Source: Gemmatimonadota bacterium (GTDB taxonomy: Bacteria > Gemmatimonadota > Gemmatimonadetes > Gemmatimonadales > Gemmatimonadaceae). Taken from it: a stretch of DNA of 20,638 bases. The DNA is taken from positions 1 to 20,638 of the forward strand of contig JARIET010000010.1 of the NCBI GenBank assembly GCA_031127185.1, in the 5' to 3' direction. Within the stretch, counting starts at the first letter, position 1; each line of letters begins with the position of its first letter. A program made the position numbers and the translations under genes. This document shows positions 1 to 7,886 of this stretch, piece after piece. The notes under the pieces are model-generated. The model had not been told where the DNA came from and did no database searches. It worked only from the letters and a program-made list of their open reading frames with translations.

Positions 1-1
1 G

Positions 2-1648
2 CAGGCGCGTACCTATGCGACCGGCCAGCTCTCCACCCCAACCAACAGCGCCCGCGAGTTCTTCTCAGTCCTCCATGTGGTGGACATCGGCTCGCGGACG
101 TATTCGCAGTTCCCACCGGGGTGGGCCGCCATGTTGGCACTGGGATCGCTGCTGCGTGCCGAGTGGTTGATTGGACCTGTGGTTGGCGCGGTAGCCGTAT
201 TTGTGTTTGCGCGACTGATTCGCCACCTGCACGGTGGCGATGCACCGTGGCTCGTCGCGTGTGGCGCGCTGGTGTTTGGGCTCGCCCCGTTTGTTGCATT
301 CCAGTTTGGATCGCACATGAGTCACGGCCCGTTCGTGATGTGGCTGCTGACCGCTGTGTTGTTGCTTGCGCCACTGATTGAGAACCGCGTGGAGTCCTCG
401 GGCCAGGCTCGCGTGAAGTACCTGTTTGGCGGCGCCTGTGCCGGTTTGGCGTTTGCAGTCCGACCGCTCGATGGGGCTGCCTTCGTGGTGCCGCTCTTCG
501 CGTGGTTGACGTGGCGTGCCGTGCGCAAGACCGTGCCGATTGCAAGTGTAGTGACAGTCGCCGCGAGCAGCTTTGTACCACTCGCCGCGGTGATGTTTGT
601 CAACCTGAGAACAACGGGATCCGCAACAACGTTTGGCTACGAGGCGCTGTGGGGCGCATCACACGGACTCGGATTTCACGCATCGCCGTGGGGCGATGCA
701 CACACGCCACAGCGCGGGCTGGAACTCATTTCGCTGTACGTCACGCGACTGAATGCGTACTTCTTCGAGTCGCCCTTCCCTTCCCTGCTTCCCGTTGCCG
801 TGGCACTGGCAATCAGTGGCCCGCTATCGGCGATCGAACGCCTGTTGCTCGCTGTGGCCGCGATGCACGGTGGACTGTATTTCGCGTATTGGCACGACGG
901 GTTCTATCTCGGGCCGCGCTTTGTTCTTCCATGGATCCCGGGACTGCTACTCGTCACCATTCGCGTTGCGCGACGCATTGGGGATCCGGGTATTTCGCGA
1001 TCGGTTCGAGCTGGTTTCGCCGGCACTGCTGTCGGTGCTTTCGCCTTGACTGTGATTGTCGCGCTGCCTGTTCGTATTTCGCAGTATCGCTCGGGCCTCT
1101 CCTCGATGCGCACCGACTATGGCGCGGCCGCATTGCAGGCGGGCGTGTCGAACGCGTTGGTGTTCGTTCGTGAGAGTTGGGGTGCGCAACTCATCGCACG
1201 CCTCTGGGCAATCGGCGTTTCGCGACCTGCAACGGCGACGCTCTATTCTGGAGTGGACGCGTGCGCGCTTGAGCACGCAGTGACGTCGCTAGAGCAGCGC
1301 AACATCACCGGCGTCAGTGCTGAGGCCGCGCTGCAACCACTGCTGCGCGATTCTGCTCTTGTTCGCGCGAGCAACGTGTCGCCTGATACGACGGAGCGAA
1401 TGCTTCCTGGCGCCACGTATGATTCTGTTTGCACCGCTCGCGTGTTGTCGGATCGCGAAGGCTACGTACTCTATCCACCGCTGCTGCTTGATCGCAGATC
1501 GGGGAACACGTACGTCCGCGACTTCCAGACACGCGACACTATTATCACCAAGCGTTTCGCTAACCGACCACATTTCCTGCTCAGTCGCGATGGCGTCGAT
1601 GGAACGGCACGCTTGGTCTGGACGCGACTTGACTCAGGCCGGAAATAG
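2..1648 (+). CDS. GT39-like (GT-C fold) membrane glycosyltransferase, 5' end outside window
   Basis: The reading frame is open from the left edge, so the N-terminus is missing. About 548 residues remain. Near the visible start is a loop containing SRTYSQFPPGW, which resembles the 'YPPGWP' loop of dolichyl-phosphate-mannose/ArnT-type GT39 transferases. Many hydrophobic segments follow (for example LACGALVFGLAPFVAF-like stretches and LLLAVAAMHGGLYFAYW), so this is a polytopic inner-membrane protein. The last ~170 residues are mostly soluble, as expected for a periplasmic C-terminal domain. Family members move a sugar from a polyprenyl-phosphate carrier to a lipid or protein. The acceptor here cannot be told. 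The acidic catalytic motif usually lies in the first periplasmic loop and would be upstream of the window. Family assignment is from the fold pattern only. Confidence 0.7.
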   Translation, partial: QARTYATGQLSTPTNSAREFFSVLHVVDIGSRTYSQFPPGWAAMLALGSLLRAEWLIGPVVGAVAVFVFARLIRHLHGGDAPWLVACGALVFGLAPFVAFQFGSHMSHGPFVMWLLTAVLLLAPLIENRVESSGQARVKYLFGGACAGLAFAVRPLDGAAFVVPLFAWLTWRAVRKTVPIASVVTVAASSFVPLAAVMFVNLRTTGSATTFGYEALWGASHGLGFHASPWGDAHTPQRGLELISLYVTRLNAYFFESPFPSLLPVAVALAISGPLSAIERLLLAVAAMHGGLYFAYWHDGFYLGPRFVLPWIPGLLLVTIRVARRIGDPGISRSVRAGFAGTAVGAFALTVIVALPVRISQYRSGLSSMRTDYGAAALQAGVSNALVFVRESWGAQLIARLWAIGVSRPATATLYSGVDACALEHAVTSLEQRNITGVSAEAALQPLLRDSALVRASNVSPDTTERMLPGATYDSVCTARVLSDREGYVLYPPLLLDRRSGNTYVRDFQTRDTIITKRFANRPHFLLSRDGVDGTARLVWTRLDSGRK

Positions 1649-1665
1649 CAGCGCCGCTCGGATAG

Positions 1666-1685
1666 CTAAGAAGCGTCAATCTTAG
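1666..1685 (+). terminator. weak candidate terminator hairpin after the glycosyltransferase
   Basis: A perfect 6-bp inverted repeat (CTAAGA at 1666-1671, TCTTAG at 1680-1685) with an 8-base loop lies 18 bases after the glycosyltransferase stop and is followed by TTTGTG. The stem is AT-rich and the T run is short, so termination is uncertain. It is the only clear hairpin I found between this gene and the parA promoter. Confidence 0.25.
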
Positions 1686-1797
1686 TTTGTGCGCGCGGCG
1701 CGGCAGTCCACCGACAACTGTCAACACTAAAGTTCTTGTAAATAACGAGTTACGGCGAAAATAAATCATATGTTTGTTTGTGGTCGTCATTGTTTTG

Positions 1798-1826
1798 TTG
1801 TTGTCCTTTTTGTTAGATGTTATTAA
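1798..1826 (+). promoter_or_regulatory. candidate sigma70-type promoter for the parAB operon
   Basis: TTGTTG (1798-1803) and TATTAA (1821-1826) are separated by exactly 17 bases in a conspicuously AT-rich island (about 1710-1830) within otherwise GC-rich DNA. Transcription would begin near 1833 and give a leader of about 118 bases to the parA ATG at 1951. The parS site lies within this leader. The rest of the 302-base gap between the glycosyltransferase and parA holds no convincing gene. Confidence 0.4.
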
Positions 1827-1869
1827 CCACTCCATCGTCGCACGTTTTGGTCCAATACCTGCCGAGCGA

Positions 1870-1885
1870 TGTTCCACGTGGAACA
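1870..1885. promoter_or_regulatory. parS: parS centromere site
   Basis: The 16 bases TGTTCCACGTGGAACA form a perfect palindrome around CACGTG. This is the known ParB-binding consensus of chromosomal ParABS systems (Pseudomonas-type variant of TGTTTCACGTGAAACA). It lies 66 bases upstream of the parA start, which is a common place for an origin-proximal parS. ParB dimers load here and spread as a clamp. In this position they could also repress the parAB operon. No second site of comparable quality was seen in the window. Confidence 0.93.
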
Positions 1886-1950
1886 ATTGGGCTTGCGCCA
1901 GACGCTTGACTCCGCGTAGGTTGACGAACCCTCAACACGTGGCAGGCGAG

Positions 1951-2760
1951 ATGGCGCGAATTTTTGCCGTAGCAAACCAAAAAGGGGGCGTTGGAAAGAC
2001 GACGAGCGCCGTGAATATCGCAGCCGGGCTTGCAGCTGCAGAACGGCGTGTGTTGCTCGTGGATAGCGACCCTCAGGGGAATGCCACGAGTGGCATGGGC
2101 TGCGCAGGCGGCGACTTTGAGCTTTCAACGTATGATGTACTGCTCGATCCTGGCCTAGGATTGGAGGCCGTTCGTCGCGCGATTCAGTTTGATCACCTGG
2201 ATCTGTTGCCGGCTACACCCGACCTTGCTGCCGCGGAAGTTGAGCTAGTCGGAGAGGAGGGCAGGGAGCTCCGGATGCGCCGCGCGCTCGAACCGCTCAG
2301 GAACAGCTATGACTACATCATCATTGACTGCCCACCGTCTCTTGGGTTACTCACACTAAACGTGCTCGCGGCAGCCGACGGCGTGCTGATTCCCCTTCAG
2401 TGTGAGTACTTCGCGCTCGAGGGATTGACGCAGCTCATGCACACCATTGGGATCGTACAACGAAACATCAATCCGTCTCTTGTGCTTGATGGCGTCCTGC
2501 TCACGATGTTCGACTCCCGCCTCAATCTTTCGCGTCAGGTGGTCGAAGATGCACGGGCGCATTTTGGCGAAACTGTCCTCAATAGTGTGGTACCTCGCAA
2601 TATTAGGCTTGCCGAAGCGCCGAGTTTTGGAAAGCCGATCATTGCTTATGATGTAACATCAGCTGGAGCGCAAGCATACCTTGGAGTTGTACAGGAGCTG
2701 ATCGCCAGGAGCGAGAAGCCGTCAGATCGCCGGCACGAGCTCGCTCTCGCGATTGCCTAA
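1951..2760 (+). CDS. parA: ParA/Soj chromosome-partitioning ATPase
   Basis: Product of 269 residues with a deviant Walker A motif KGGVGKTT (residues 11-18, signature lysine K11), the D38-x-D40 motif in LLVDSDPQGN, and Walker B YIIIDCPPSLG near residue 125. This is the normal length for a chromosomal Soj/ParA without an N-terminal HTH domain. ParA-ATP dimers bind the nucleoid and are released by ParB-stimulated hydrolysis, which pulls parS regions apart. The ATG at 1951 was chosen because it directly precedes the ARIFAVANQKGG start typical of the family. The frame is open upstream to 1774, but that extension would translate the parS site and is not family-like. parB follows after 32 bases. Confidence 0.95.
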   Translation: MARIFAVANQKGGVGKTTSAVNIAAGLAAAERRVLLVDSDPQGNATSGMGCAGGDFELSTYDVLLDPGLGLEAVRRAIQFDHLDLLPATPDLAAAEVELVGEEGRELRMRRALEPLRNSYDYIIIDCPPSLGLLTLNVLAAADGVLIPLQCEYFALEGLTQLMHTIGIVQRNINPSLVLDGVLLTMFDSRLNLSRQVVEDARAHFGETVLNSVVPRNIRLAEAPSFGKPIIAYDVTSAGAQAYLGVVQELIARSEKPSDRRHELALAIA

Positions 2761-2792
2761 GTAAAATACGTCTAACAAAAAGAGTATATATC

Positions 2793-3716
2793 ATGGCAGG
2801 CGACAAAATTAGGCGCTTGGGACGCGGACTCGATGCCCTTTTGGCCCCGACAGCGCCGGGCACGACAGAGCTTCGGTTTCCGACCCGAACTGACGGGGCG
2901 CCGGCAACGGGCTTTCGCAGCATACCGCTTGCGGCCATCACTCCCAACCCACTCCAGCCGCGGAAGGCGTTTAGCGAGGCCGAGCTGGCGGAACTTCGGT
3001 CAAGTATCGCCTCAAGTGGCCTGCTGCAACCGATCTTGGTCCGGCCCCACGGTACTGGATTCGAGCTGGTTGCCGGTGAACGTCGCTTCCGCGCGGTTCA
3101 GTCACTTGGATGGAAGGAAATCCCCGCGCAGGTTCGAGAACTTGATGATCAGGCGGTGCTGACGGTCGCGCTCATTGAGAACCTGCAGCGAAGCGACCTG
3201 AATCCGATTGAAGAAGCCGAGGGCTACCAGGAACTCGTTTCCAAGTTTTCTCTGACACAACAGCAGGTCGCAGACGCGGTTGGGCGGGATCGATCGACGG
3301 TTGCCAACACACTTCGATTGCTCGCGCTTCCGGTTTCTGTCCGACAGATGTTGCGCGATAGCCAGCTAACGCTTGGTCATGCGAAGGCACTGCTTGGACT
3401 TTCCGATCACGCCCGCATGATTGCTCTTGCGGCTGCCGCGGTGGCCGAGGGGCTCACGGTTCGCGAGGTGGAACGCCGGGTTCGTGACACACAACCTCCG
3501 ACCCGCAAGGCGAAATCTGTTGCAGCGCGAACGGCACCATCGCGACCGGCTGAGGCGCATGTCATCGAAGAAGCGCTGCGTCGGAAGTTCCAGACCGACG
3601 TTGCCTTGTCCGTTCAGGCGGGAGGGAAGGGTGACCTTCGCTTTGCGTTCTATTCAGCAGACGACCTCGAGCGGCTACTGGACCTGATGCTGGGTCCAGG
3701 ACGCGAGATGATCTGA
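2793..3716 (+). CDS. parB: ParB/Spo0J parS-binding CTPase
   Basis: Product of 307 residues with complete ParB architecture. The N-terminal RLGRGLDALL motif (about 8-17) stimulates ParA. The ParB/Srx CTPase domain carries GERRFRAV (about 94-101) and ENLQRSDLNPIEEAEGY (about 129-145). A helix-turn-helix (QQVADAVGRDRSTVANTLRL, about 157-176) binds parS. A C-terminal dimerisation segment follows the basic linker around residues 230-255. The parS site just upstream of parA is its expected target. The ATG is preceded by AAAGAG. The stop codon overlaps the next ATG by one base (TGATG), which implies translational coupling to the downstream membrane/coiled-coil protein. Confidence 0.95.
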   Translation: MAGDKIRRLGRGLDALLAPTAPGTTELRFPTRTDGAPATGFRSIPLAAITPNPLQPRKAFSEAELAELRSSIASSGLLQPILVRPHGTGFELVAGERRFRAVQSLGWKEIPAQVRELDDQAVLTVALIENLQRSDLNPIEEAEGYQELVSKFSLTQQQVADAVGRDRSTVANTLRLLALPVSVRQMLRDSQLTLGHAKALLGLSDHARMIALAAAAVAEGLTVREVERRVRDTQPPTRKAKSVAARTAPSRPAEAHVIEEALRRKFQTDVALSVQAGGKGDLRFAFYSADDLERLLDLMLGPGREMI

Positions 3717-4147
3717 TGGGTATCGGACCGGGGACAGCTGAGCGCAACGAACACGGCGACGTTTTTGCGCGCGACATGGGCGCGATGATCGTCCATGTGC
3801 AGCGCGAATCCGGTCTGGCACATCGCACGTTCGTGCTCAGTGAGTGGCAGGTGAACGCCTTGCGCATTGCGCGACATCGTGGGGTGCGAGTGGCAATCGC
3901 TGTCGTGCTCCTGAGCTGGGGATATCTCGCAATCGAAGCCGCCCGAGTGCCGCTACTTACCACGCGGATCGCGCGAATGGAGCAGGACGCGCTGCGACTG
4001 GACACCCTTCAGCAGGCACTGACGGAACTGCAGGCGCGGTATGAACAAGTGCAAGCGATGCTGAGCAGACCGGCGGTGGCTGGCGCTGGAGTTGGCAGGC
4101 AGGATTCGACCGCATTACCGAAAGTCCGCGCTCGCGCACCTCAGTGA
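3716..4147 (+). CDS. small single-pass membrane protein with coiled coil (M23-peptidase-like N-terminus, no peptidase domain)
   Basis: Hypothetical protein of 143 residues. Residues ~24-50 look like a short beta-rich cytoplasmic segment (MIVHVQRESG...RTFVLSEWQ). A membrane helix covers about 60-76 (AIAVVLLSWGYLAI). Heptad-like LTTRIARMEQDALRLDTLQQALTELQARYEQV (about 80-112) should form a periplasmic coiled coil. This order matches the N-terminal part of LytM/M23 peptidases that often neighbour bactofilins (LmdC type), but the reading frame ends about 30 residues later with no catalytic HxxxD or HxH motif. It overlaps parB by one base and precedes the bactofilin by 30 bases, so all three are probably co-translated. 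Internal ATGs at codons 21 and 24 are alternative starts. Function is not known. A role as membrane adaptor for the bactofilin is an inference. Confidence 0.75.
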   Translation: MGIGPGTAERNEHGDVFARDMGAMIVHVQRESGLAHRTFVLSEWQVNALRIARHRGVRVAIAVVLLSWGYLAIEAARVPLLTTRIARMEQDALRLDTLQQALTELQARYEQVQAMLSRPAVAGAGVGRQDSTALPKVRARAPQ

Positions 4148-4177
4148 ATTTTCAGGTCACGACCAAGGAGGATTTCA

Positions 4178-4600
4178 ATGGCCATGTTTGGAAAGGATCA
4201 GCCAACGCGCCCTGAACAGCGCGCTGCGAATGGGCCGGTGGAGGCCGTGTTGTCCATCATTGCCGGCGGCATGCGCATCACGGGCGATGTCGAGACGAGC
4301 GGCGTATTGAAGGTGGACGGTGAGATTCATGGATCGATCACCGGAGCGCGACAGGTGCTGTTGGGTCGCAGCGGCGTGATTCACGGAAACATTTCGGCCG
4401 GCGAGGTGGTTGTCGGCGGCGCGGTAGAGGGATCTGTGTCGGCGATCGACCGTCTGGAACTTCAGGCCACTGCGTCCGTGGCTGGCGACATCGACACGCG
4501 CTCGATTGTTGTGACCGAGGGGGCCAAGATCAACGGCGTTGTTCGCATGACTGACGTAGCCACGCGGCTGCAAGAGCCGCTGAAGATCGCCCGTGGCTAG
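4178..4600 (+). CDS. Bactofilin (polymer-forming cytoskeletal protein)
   Basis: Product of 140 residues. The core of about 22-125 has the repeating short beta-strand pattern of the bactofilin beta-helix: GGMRITGDVETSGVLKVDGE, IHGSITGARQVLLG, GVIHGNISAGEVVVGG, VEGSVSAIDRLEL. The flanking tails are short and mostly disordered. Bactofilins polymerise without nucleotide into membrane-associated filaments that organise cell-wall enzymes or, in Myxococcus, the ParABS machinery. The start is fixed by a strong Shine-Dalgarno AAGGAGG (about 4165-4171) a few bases upstream of ATG 4178. It lies downstream of parAB and the small membrane protein in one apparent operon. The next gene has its own AT-rich promoter region. 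Confidence 0.93.
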   Translation: MAMFGKDQPTRPEQRAANGPVEAVLSIIAGGMRITGDVETSGVLKVDGEIHGSITGARQVLLGRSGVIHGNISAGEVVVGGAVEGSVSAIDRLELQATASVAGDIDTRSIVVTEGAKINGVVRMTDVATRLQEPLKIARG

Positions 4601-4613
4601 TTGCATACTTTAG

Positions 4614-4644
4614 TTTACAAATTACTGATAACTTGTTTTATAAC
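4614..4644 (+). promoter_or_regulatory. candidate promoter of the nucleoside transporter operon
   Basis: TTTACA (4614-4619, 5/6 to the -35 consensus) and TATAAC (4639-4644, 5/6 to the -10 consensus) lie in an AT-rich stretch between the bactofilin stop and the BMP lipoprotein. The spacer is 19 bases, which is long. Initiation near 4651 would leave only a few bases before GTG 4655 or about 22 bases before ATG 4673. Confidence 0.4.
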
Positions 4645-4654
4645 TGAGAGTTGC

Positions 4655-5641
4655 GTGACTCATTGTAGGCTGATGGTGTTTCTCGCCGCCATTGTGACCA
4701 GCGCCTGCGGCGGCGCCAAACCCGATGCGGGTGCCGAGGGCACCGGACTTCGGGTCGCCCTCCTGACCCCCGGGCCGATCTCGGACAAGGCGTGGAATGG
4801 CGGTGCTTATGCTGGGCTCGAGCGAATTCGTGATTCACTGAGCGCCAAGATCAGCCACATCCAGGTGAAGACGCCGGCCGACTTCGAGGAAAATTTCCGG
4901 CAGTACGCCGCCGCTGGTTACTCTTTCGTCATCGGCCACGGATTTGAATTTCAGGATGCTGCAGCGCGCGTCGCCGGCGAATATCCGAACACGGTCTTCG
5001 TGACAACGGGCGGAGAAACCGTTCGCCCGAATGTTGCCGCACTCTCCTTCGCATTCGACGAGCCATCGTATCTCGCCGGAATGGCGGCCGCACTGGCGAG
5101 CAAGACCGGCGTTATCGCCGGCATTGGAGGCACCGAGCTTCCCCCGGTAAAAACATCCTTTGCGGCATATACGGCAGGAGCGCAGTTTGTGCGCCCCGAT
5201 ATCCGGATCATTGTGACCTACGTTGGGAATTGGGACGACATGAGCGCCGGTCGTGAGCAGGCGCTTGCGTTGGCGCGACGCGGGGCGGACGTCATTTTCC
5301 AGAACGCCGACGCGGCTGGGCTCGGCGTATTTCAGGCCGCGCGTGACACCAAAGGCCTGCTCGTCATTGGATCGAATTCAAACCAGAATGCCGTTGCGCC
5401 GGGCCTGACGCTTGGCAGCGTGGTCATCGACATTCCACACGCCTTCTTACTTGTCGCGCGCGAAATTGCCAGCAAGTCATTCGCCCCACGAGTCATTCGG
5501 CTGGGTACGGCGAATGACGTGGTGCGCTGGGAACCCGCTGATGTACTCGCGACGCAGATTCCCGCGGCCGCCATGGCGCGTATTGACTCCGTACGTGGCG
5601 CCATGCGCGCCGGCACCTTCACGATGCCCGGCGCGCCGTGA
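4655..5641 (+). CDS. BMP-family (PnrA-like) substrate-binding lipoprotein of a nucleoside ABC importer
   Basis: A short signal peptide ends in VTSAC (a slightly atypical lipobox), so the protein should be lipid-anchored outside the inner membrane. The mature part follows the Bmp/PnrA fold: RVALLTPGPISDKAWNGGAY near the start, SFVIGHGFEFQDAAARVA, FAFDEPSYLAGMAAALAS (family 'xxEgSYLAG' element), and IGSNSN in place of the usual GxxSDQ ligand loop. PnrA relatives bind purine nucleosides. The two permeases and fused ATPase downstream are the matching NupABC-type components. GTG 4655 was chosen because it gives the signal peptide a charged n-region (THCR) and is preceded by GAGAG. ATG 4673 is the alternative. 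The stop overlaps the Nif3 start as GTGA. Confidence 0.88.
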   Translation: MTHCRLMVFLAAIVTSACGGAKPDAGAEGTGLRVALLTPGPISDKAWNGGAYAGLERIRDSLSAKISHIQVKTPADFEENFRQYAAAGYSFVIGHGFEFQDAAARVAGEYPNTVFVTTGGETVRPNVAALSFAFDEPSYLAGMAAALASKTGVIAGIGGTELPPVKTSFAAYTAGAQFVRPDIRIIVTYVGNWDDMSAGREQALALARRGADVIFQNADAAGLGVFQAARDTKGLLVIGSNSNQNAVAPGLTLGSVVIDIPHAFLLVAREIASKSFAPRVIRLGTANDVVRWEPADVLATQIPAAAMARIDSVRGAMRAGTFTMPGAP

Positions 5642-6414
5642 GCGTTTCTCTCGACATCGTCGTCGCCCATCTCGACGACTACCTGCGCATTCGTGAGATC
5701 GGGGACTATCCGAACGCCATCAACGGCTTGCAAATCAGTCATCGGGGCCCCGTCCATTCAATTGCGACTGCGGTAGACGCGTCTGCGCGCACCATCAAGG
5801 GTGCGGTGGCTGCTGGCGCGAACCTGCTGATCGTGCACCATGGGTTGTACTGGAGTGGCCTGCAGCCCATCGTCGGCCATCGCTACGAACGGTTGCGCCT
5901 GCTCGTCGACCACGATTTGGCCGTGTACGCGGCACACCTCCCACTTGATGCGCACGCGGAAATCGGTAACTCATGTTTGTTGGCACACGAGCTCGGACTT
6001 GCGCCGACGGCCGGGTTTGCGCACCACGAGGGGGTGCCACTCGGCGTGTGTGGCGACTGTGATCTCCCGACTCACGAAATCATTGCATCAGCAGATCGGT
6101 TCGCCAGGACACACGGCGGCGCGACGATTGCTTCTGAATCGACTTCGGGGCGGCGCACGCGACGCTGGGCCATTTGTTCCGGTGCGGGTGCAGGAACGAG
6201 CACCATTGCCGAGGCCGTTCGACTTGGTGTCGACACATTGATTGTGGGAGAGGGGCCGCACTGGACCGCGGTCGATGCACCAGAGCACGGTCTCGTCGTG
6301 GTCTATGCCGGGCACTACGCAACGGAGACACTTGGCGTCCGCGCGCTCGGAGACCGCCTTTCCGCCACGTTTGGACTTTCACACCATTTCGTGCCGGCGC
6401 CGACGGGGTTGTGA
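5638..6414 (+). CDS. Nif3-like dinuclear metal-centre protein (YbgI/YqfO family)
   Basis: Product of 258 residues, the short (YbgI-sized) form without the inserted PII-like domain. Metal ligands expected for the family are visible: the HH pair in LLIVHHGLYWSG, HLPLD in YAAHLPLDAHAEIGNS, and the C-terminal GHYATE element preceded by GEGPHW. The family forms ring-like hexamers with two metals per subunit and is often annotated as 'GTP cyclohydrolase 1 type 2', although its reaction is not settled. Both ends overlap neighbours by GTGA (5638-5641 and 6411-6414), so it is embedded within the nucleoside-importer operon and probably translated at a coupled rate. A link to nucleotide metabolism or salvage is an inference from this context. 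Confidence 0.9.
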   Translation: MSVSLDIVVAHLDDYLRIREIGDYPNAINGLQISHRGPVHSIATAVDASARTIKGAVAAGANLLIVHHGLYWSGLQPIVGHRYERLRLLVDHDLAVYAAHLPLDAHAEIGNSCLLAHELGLAPTAGFAHHEGVPLGVCGDCDLPTHEIIASADRFARTHGGATIASESTSGRRTRRWAICSGAGAGTSTIAEAVRLGVDTLIVGEGPHWTAVDAPEHGLVVVYAGHYATETLGVRALGDRLSATFGLSHHFVPAPTGL

Positions 6415-7886
6415 CGGCACTCGCCGATACGCTTGAGCTCCAGAACATTTCCAAGCGGTACGGTTCGACGGTAGCGTTGGCGGGTGCTTCGTTGATCGCC
6501 CGCCCCGGCGCGCTTCATGTGTTGCTGGGTGAGAACGGGGCAGGGAAGACCACCCTGCTCCGGGTTGCGAGCGGCCTTACCACCGCCGACGCGGGCTCAA
6601 TCATTCATCGTGGCCATGCGGTACGGTGGCAGACGCGAGCGGCAGCGCTGAACGCCGGCATCAGCATTGTACAGCAGCACTTCTCTCTGGTGCCCGCGAT
6701 GACGGTGGCGGAAAATGTGGCACTCGCCGATCGCGGTATGCTCGCGCGCTTCTCGATGGCCTCGGCGGCGGCACATGTCCGGCACCTGTGCGCGGAGGTC
6801 GGACTCGACCTAGACCCCGGCGCTACTGTCGGCACCTTGTCGGTGTCTGCGCAGCAGCGAGTGGAAATCGTCAAAACAATTGCACACGGTGCTCCCGTGC
6901 TGATTCTCGATGAACCCACCGCCGTGCTGTCTCCGAGCGAGGCCGAGTCGCTCTTTGAGTGGCTTCGTGGTTTTGCCGCGATGGGGCACACTGTGATCGC
7001 GATCACGCACCGTATCCGGGAGGCGATGCGCTTCGCCGATTCCATTACGGTGCTTCGCGGCGGAAAGACCGTTTTCGCGTCCGACGGACCGTTCACCGAC
7101 GACCGCCCGCTTCTTGAAGCCATTCTCGGTGAATCTCGCGGGCTGGATGATCGCATGGTCGAAGTTCCGTCGACACCAGGCTCCGGCTCCGGTCGTGACA
7201 TTGACGGTGTGGCTGTTTCACTTGCCGGAGTCTCGGTGACCGACGGAAACGGCGTGCCGCGACTTCGTGATGTGAACTGCAGCATCCGGGCCGGTGCAAT
7301 CGTCGGTGTCGCGGGGGTCGAGGGCGCGGGGCAGCGAGAGTTGCTGCGAGTAATCGCCGGCCGACTTGTTCCGACTGCGGGTAGTGTCGTGCACGACCGC
7401 CAGGCCGGGTTCGTTCCCGAAGACCGACAGCGCGAGGCGGTGATTCCAGAATTTTCGCTCACGGAAAATTTTGCCCTTCGGGGCAGCGGCGCGCGGCGCG
7501 GCCTGATCCGATGGTCGGTGATCGCGTCTGAGACGAAGGCAGCCATGCAGCGCGCTGACGTGCGAGCAGCGTCGGCCGAGTCGGCTGCGCAGACGTTGTC
7601 TGGTGGAAACCAGCAGCGCTTCGTATTCGCGCGGGAGACCGTCGGCGCCCCACGGGTGATCGTAGCCGAAAACCCCACCCGGGGTCTCGATGTTCGGGCC
7701 GCCGCCGAGATGGTCCGCCGCCTGCGCGATGCCCGTGATGCCGGTGCGGCGATCGTGGTGTACTCCAGTGACGTCCACGAACTCGTTGCGCTCGCGGATC
7801 GCGCCCTGGTCTGCTTCGGGGGCGCCGTGCGCGAAGTCGCAGTGTCTGCCGAAGCCATCGGATCTGCGCTGGTTGGCGCCTCGTGA
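6411..7886 (+). CDS. Nucleoside ABC importer ATPase (two fused ABC domains, NupA/YufO-like)
   Basis: Product of 491 residues with two ABC cassettes. Domain 1 has Walker A GENGAGKTT (40-48), signature LSVSAQQRVEI and Walker B VLILDEPTAVL. Domain 2 has a degenerate P-loop GVEGAGQRE, signature LSGGNQQRFVFARE and VIVAENPTRGLD. The asymmetric second P-loop and the 'PTRGLD' Walker B are typical of the sugar/nucleoside (RbsA/YufO) class, in which one site hydrolyses ATP. Domain 1 reads LSVSAQQ where most relatives read LSVGQQQ, so the signature Gly is replaced by Ser. GTG 6411 was chosen because it starts four bases before the end of Nif3 (GTGA overlap) and gives the usual N-terminal length. The frame is open upstream, but there it only shadows the Nif3 gene. 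Confidence 0.93.
   Translation: MTALADTLELQNISKRYGSTVALAGASLIARPGALHVLLGENGAGKTTLLRVASGLTTADAGSIIHRGHAVRWQTRAAALNAGISIVQQHFSLVPAMTVAENVALADRGMLARFSMASAAAHVRHLCAEVGLDLDPGATVGTLSVSAQQRVEIVKTIAHGAPVLILDEPTAVLSPSEAESLFEWLRGFAAMGHTVIAITHRIREAMRFADSITVLRGGKTVFASDGPFTDDRPLLEAILGESRGLDDRMVEVPSTPGSGSGRDIDGVAVSLAGVSVTDGNGVPRLRDVNCSIRAGAIVGVAGVEGAGQRELLRVIAGRLVPTAGSVVHDRQAGFVPEDRQREAVIPEFSLTENFALRGSGARRGLIRWSVIASETKAAMQRADVRAASAESAAQTLSGGNQQRFVFARETVGAPRVIVAENPTRGLDVRAAAEMVRRLRDARDAGAAIVVYSSDVHELVALADRALVCFGGAVREVAVSAEAIGSALVGAS

Noticed and set aside
1931..1946. Second CACGTG-containing site near parA as a further parS
   Set aside because: Only the central hexamer matches; the flanking arms do not fit the parS consensus.
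1774..1950. N-terminal hydrophobic extension of ParA from a TTG at 1774
   Set aside because: It would translate the promoter and the parS site, and the ParA family begins at the ATG at 1951.
6174..6410. Upstream extension of the ABC ATPase reading frame
   Set aside because: Cys/Arg-rich shadow of Nif3; the GTG at 6411 fits the GTGA overlap pattern and the family length.
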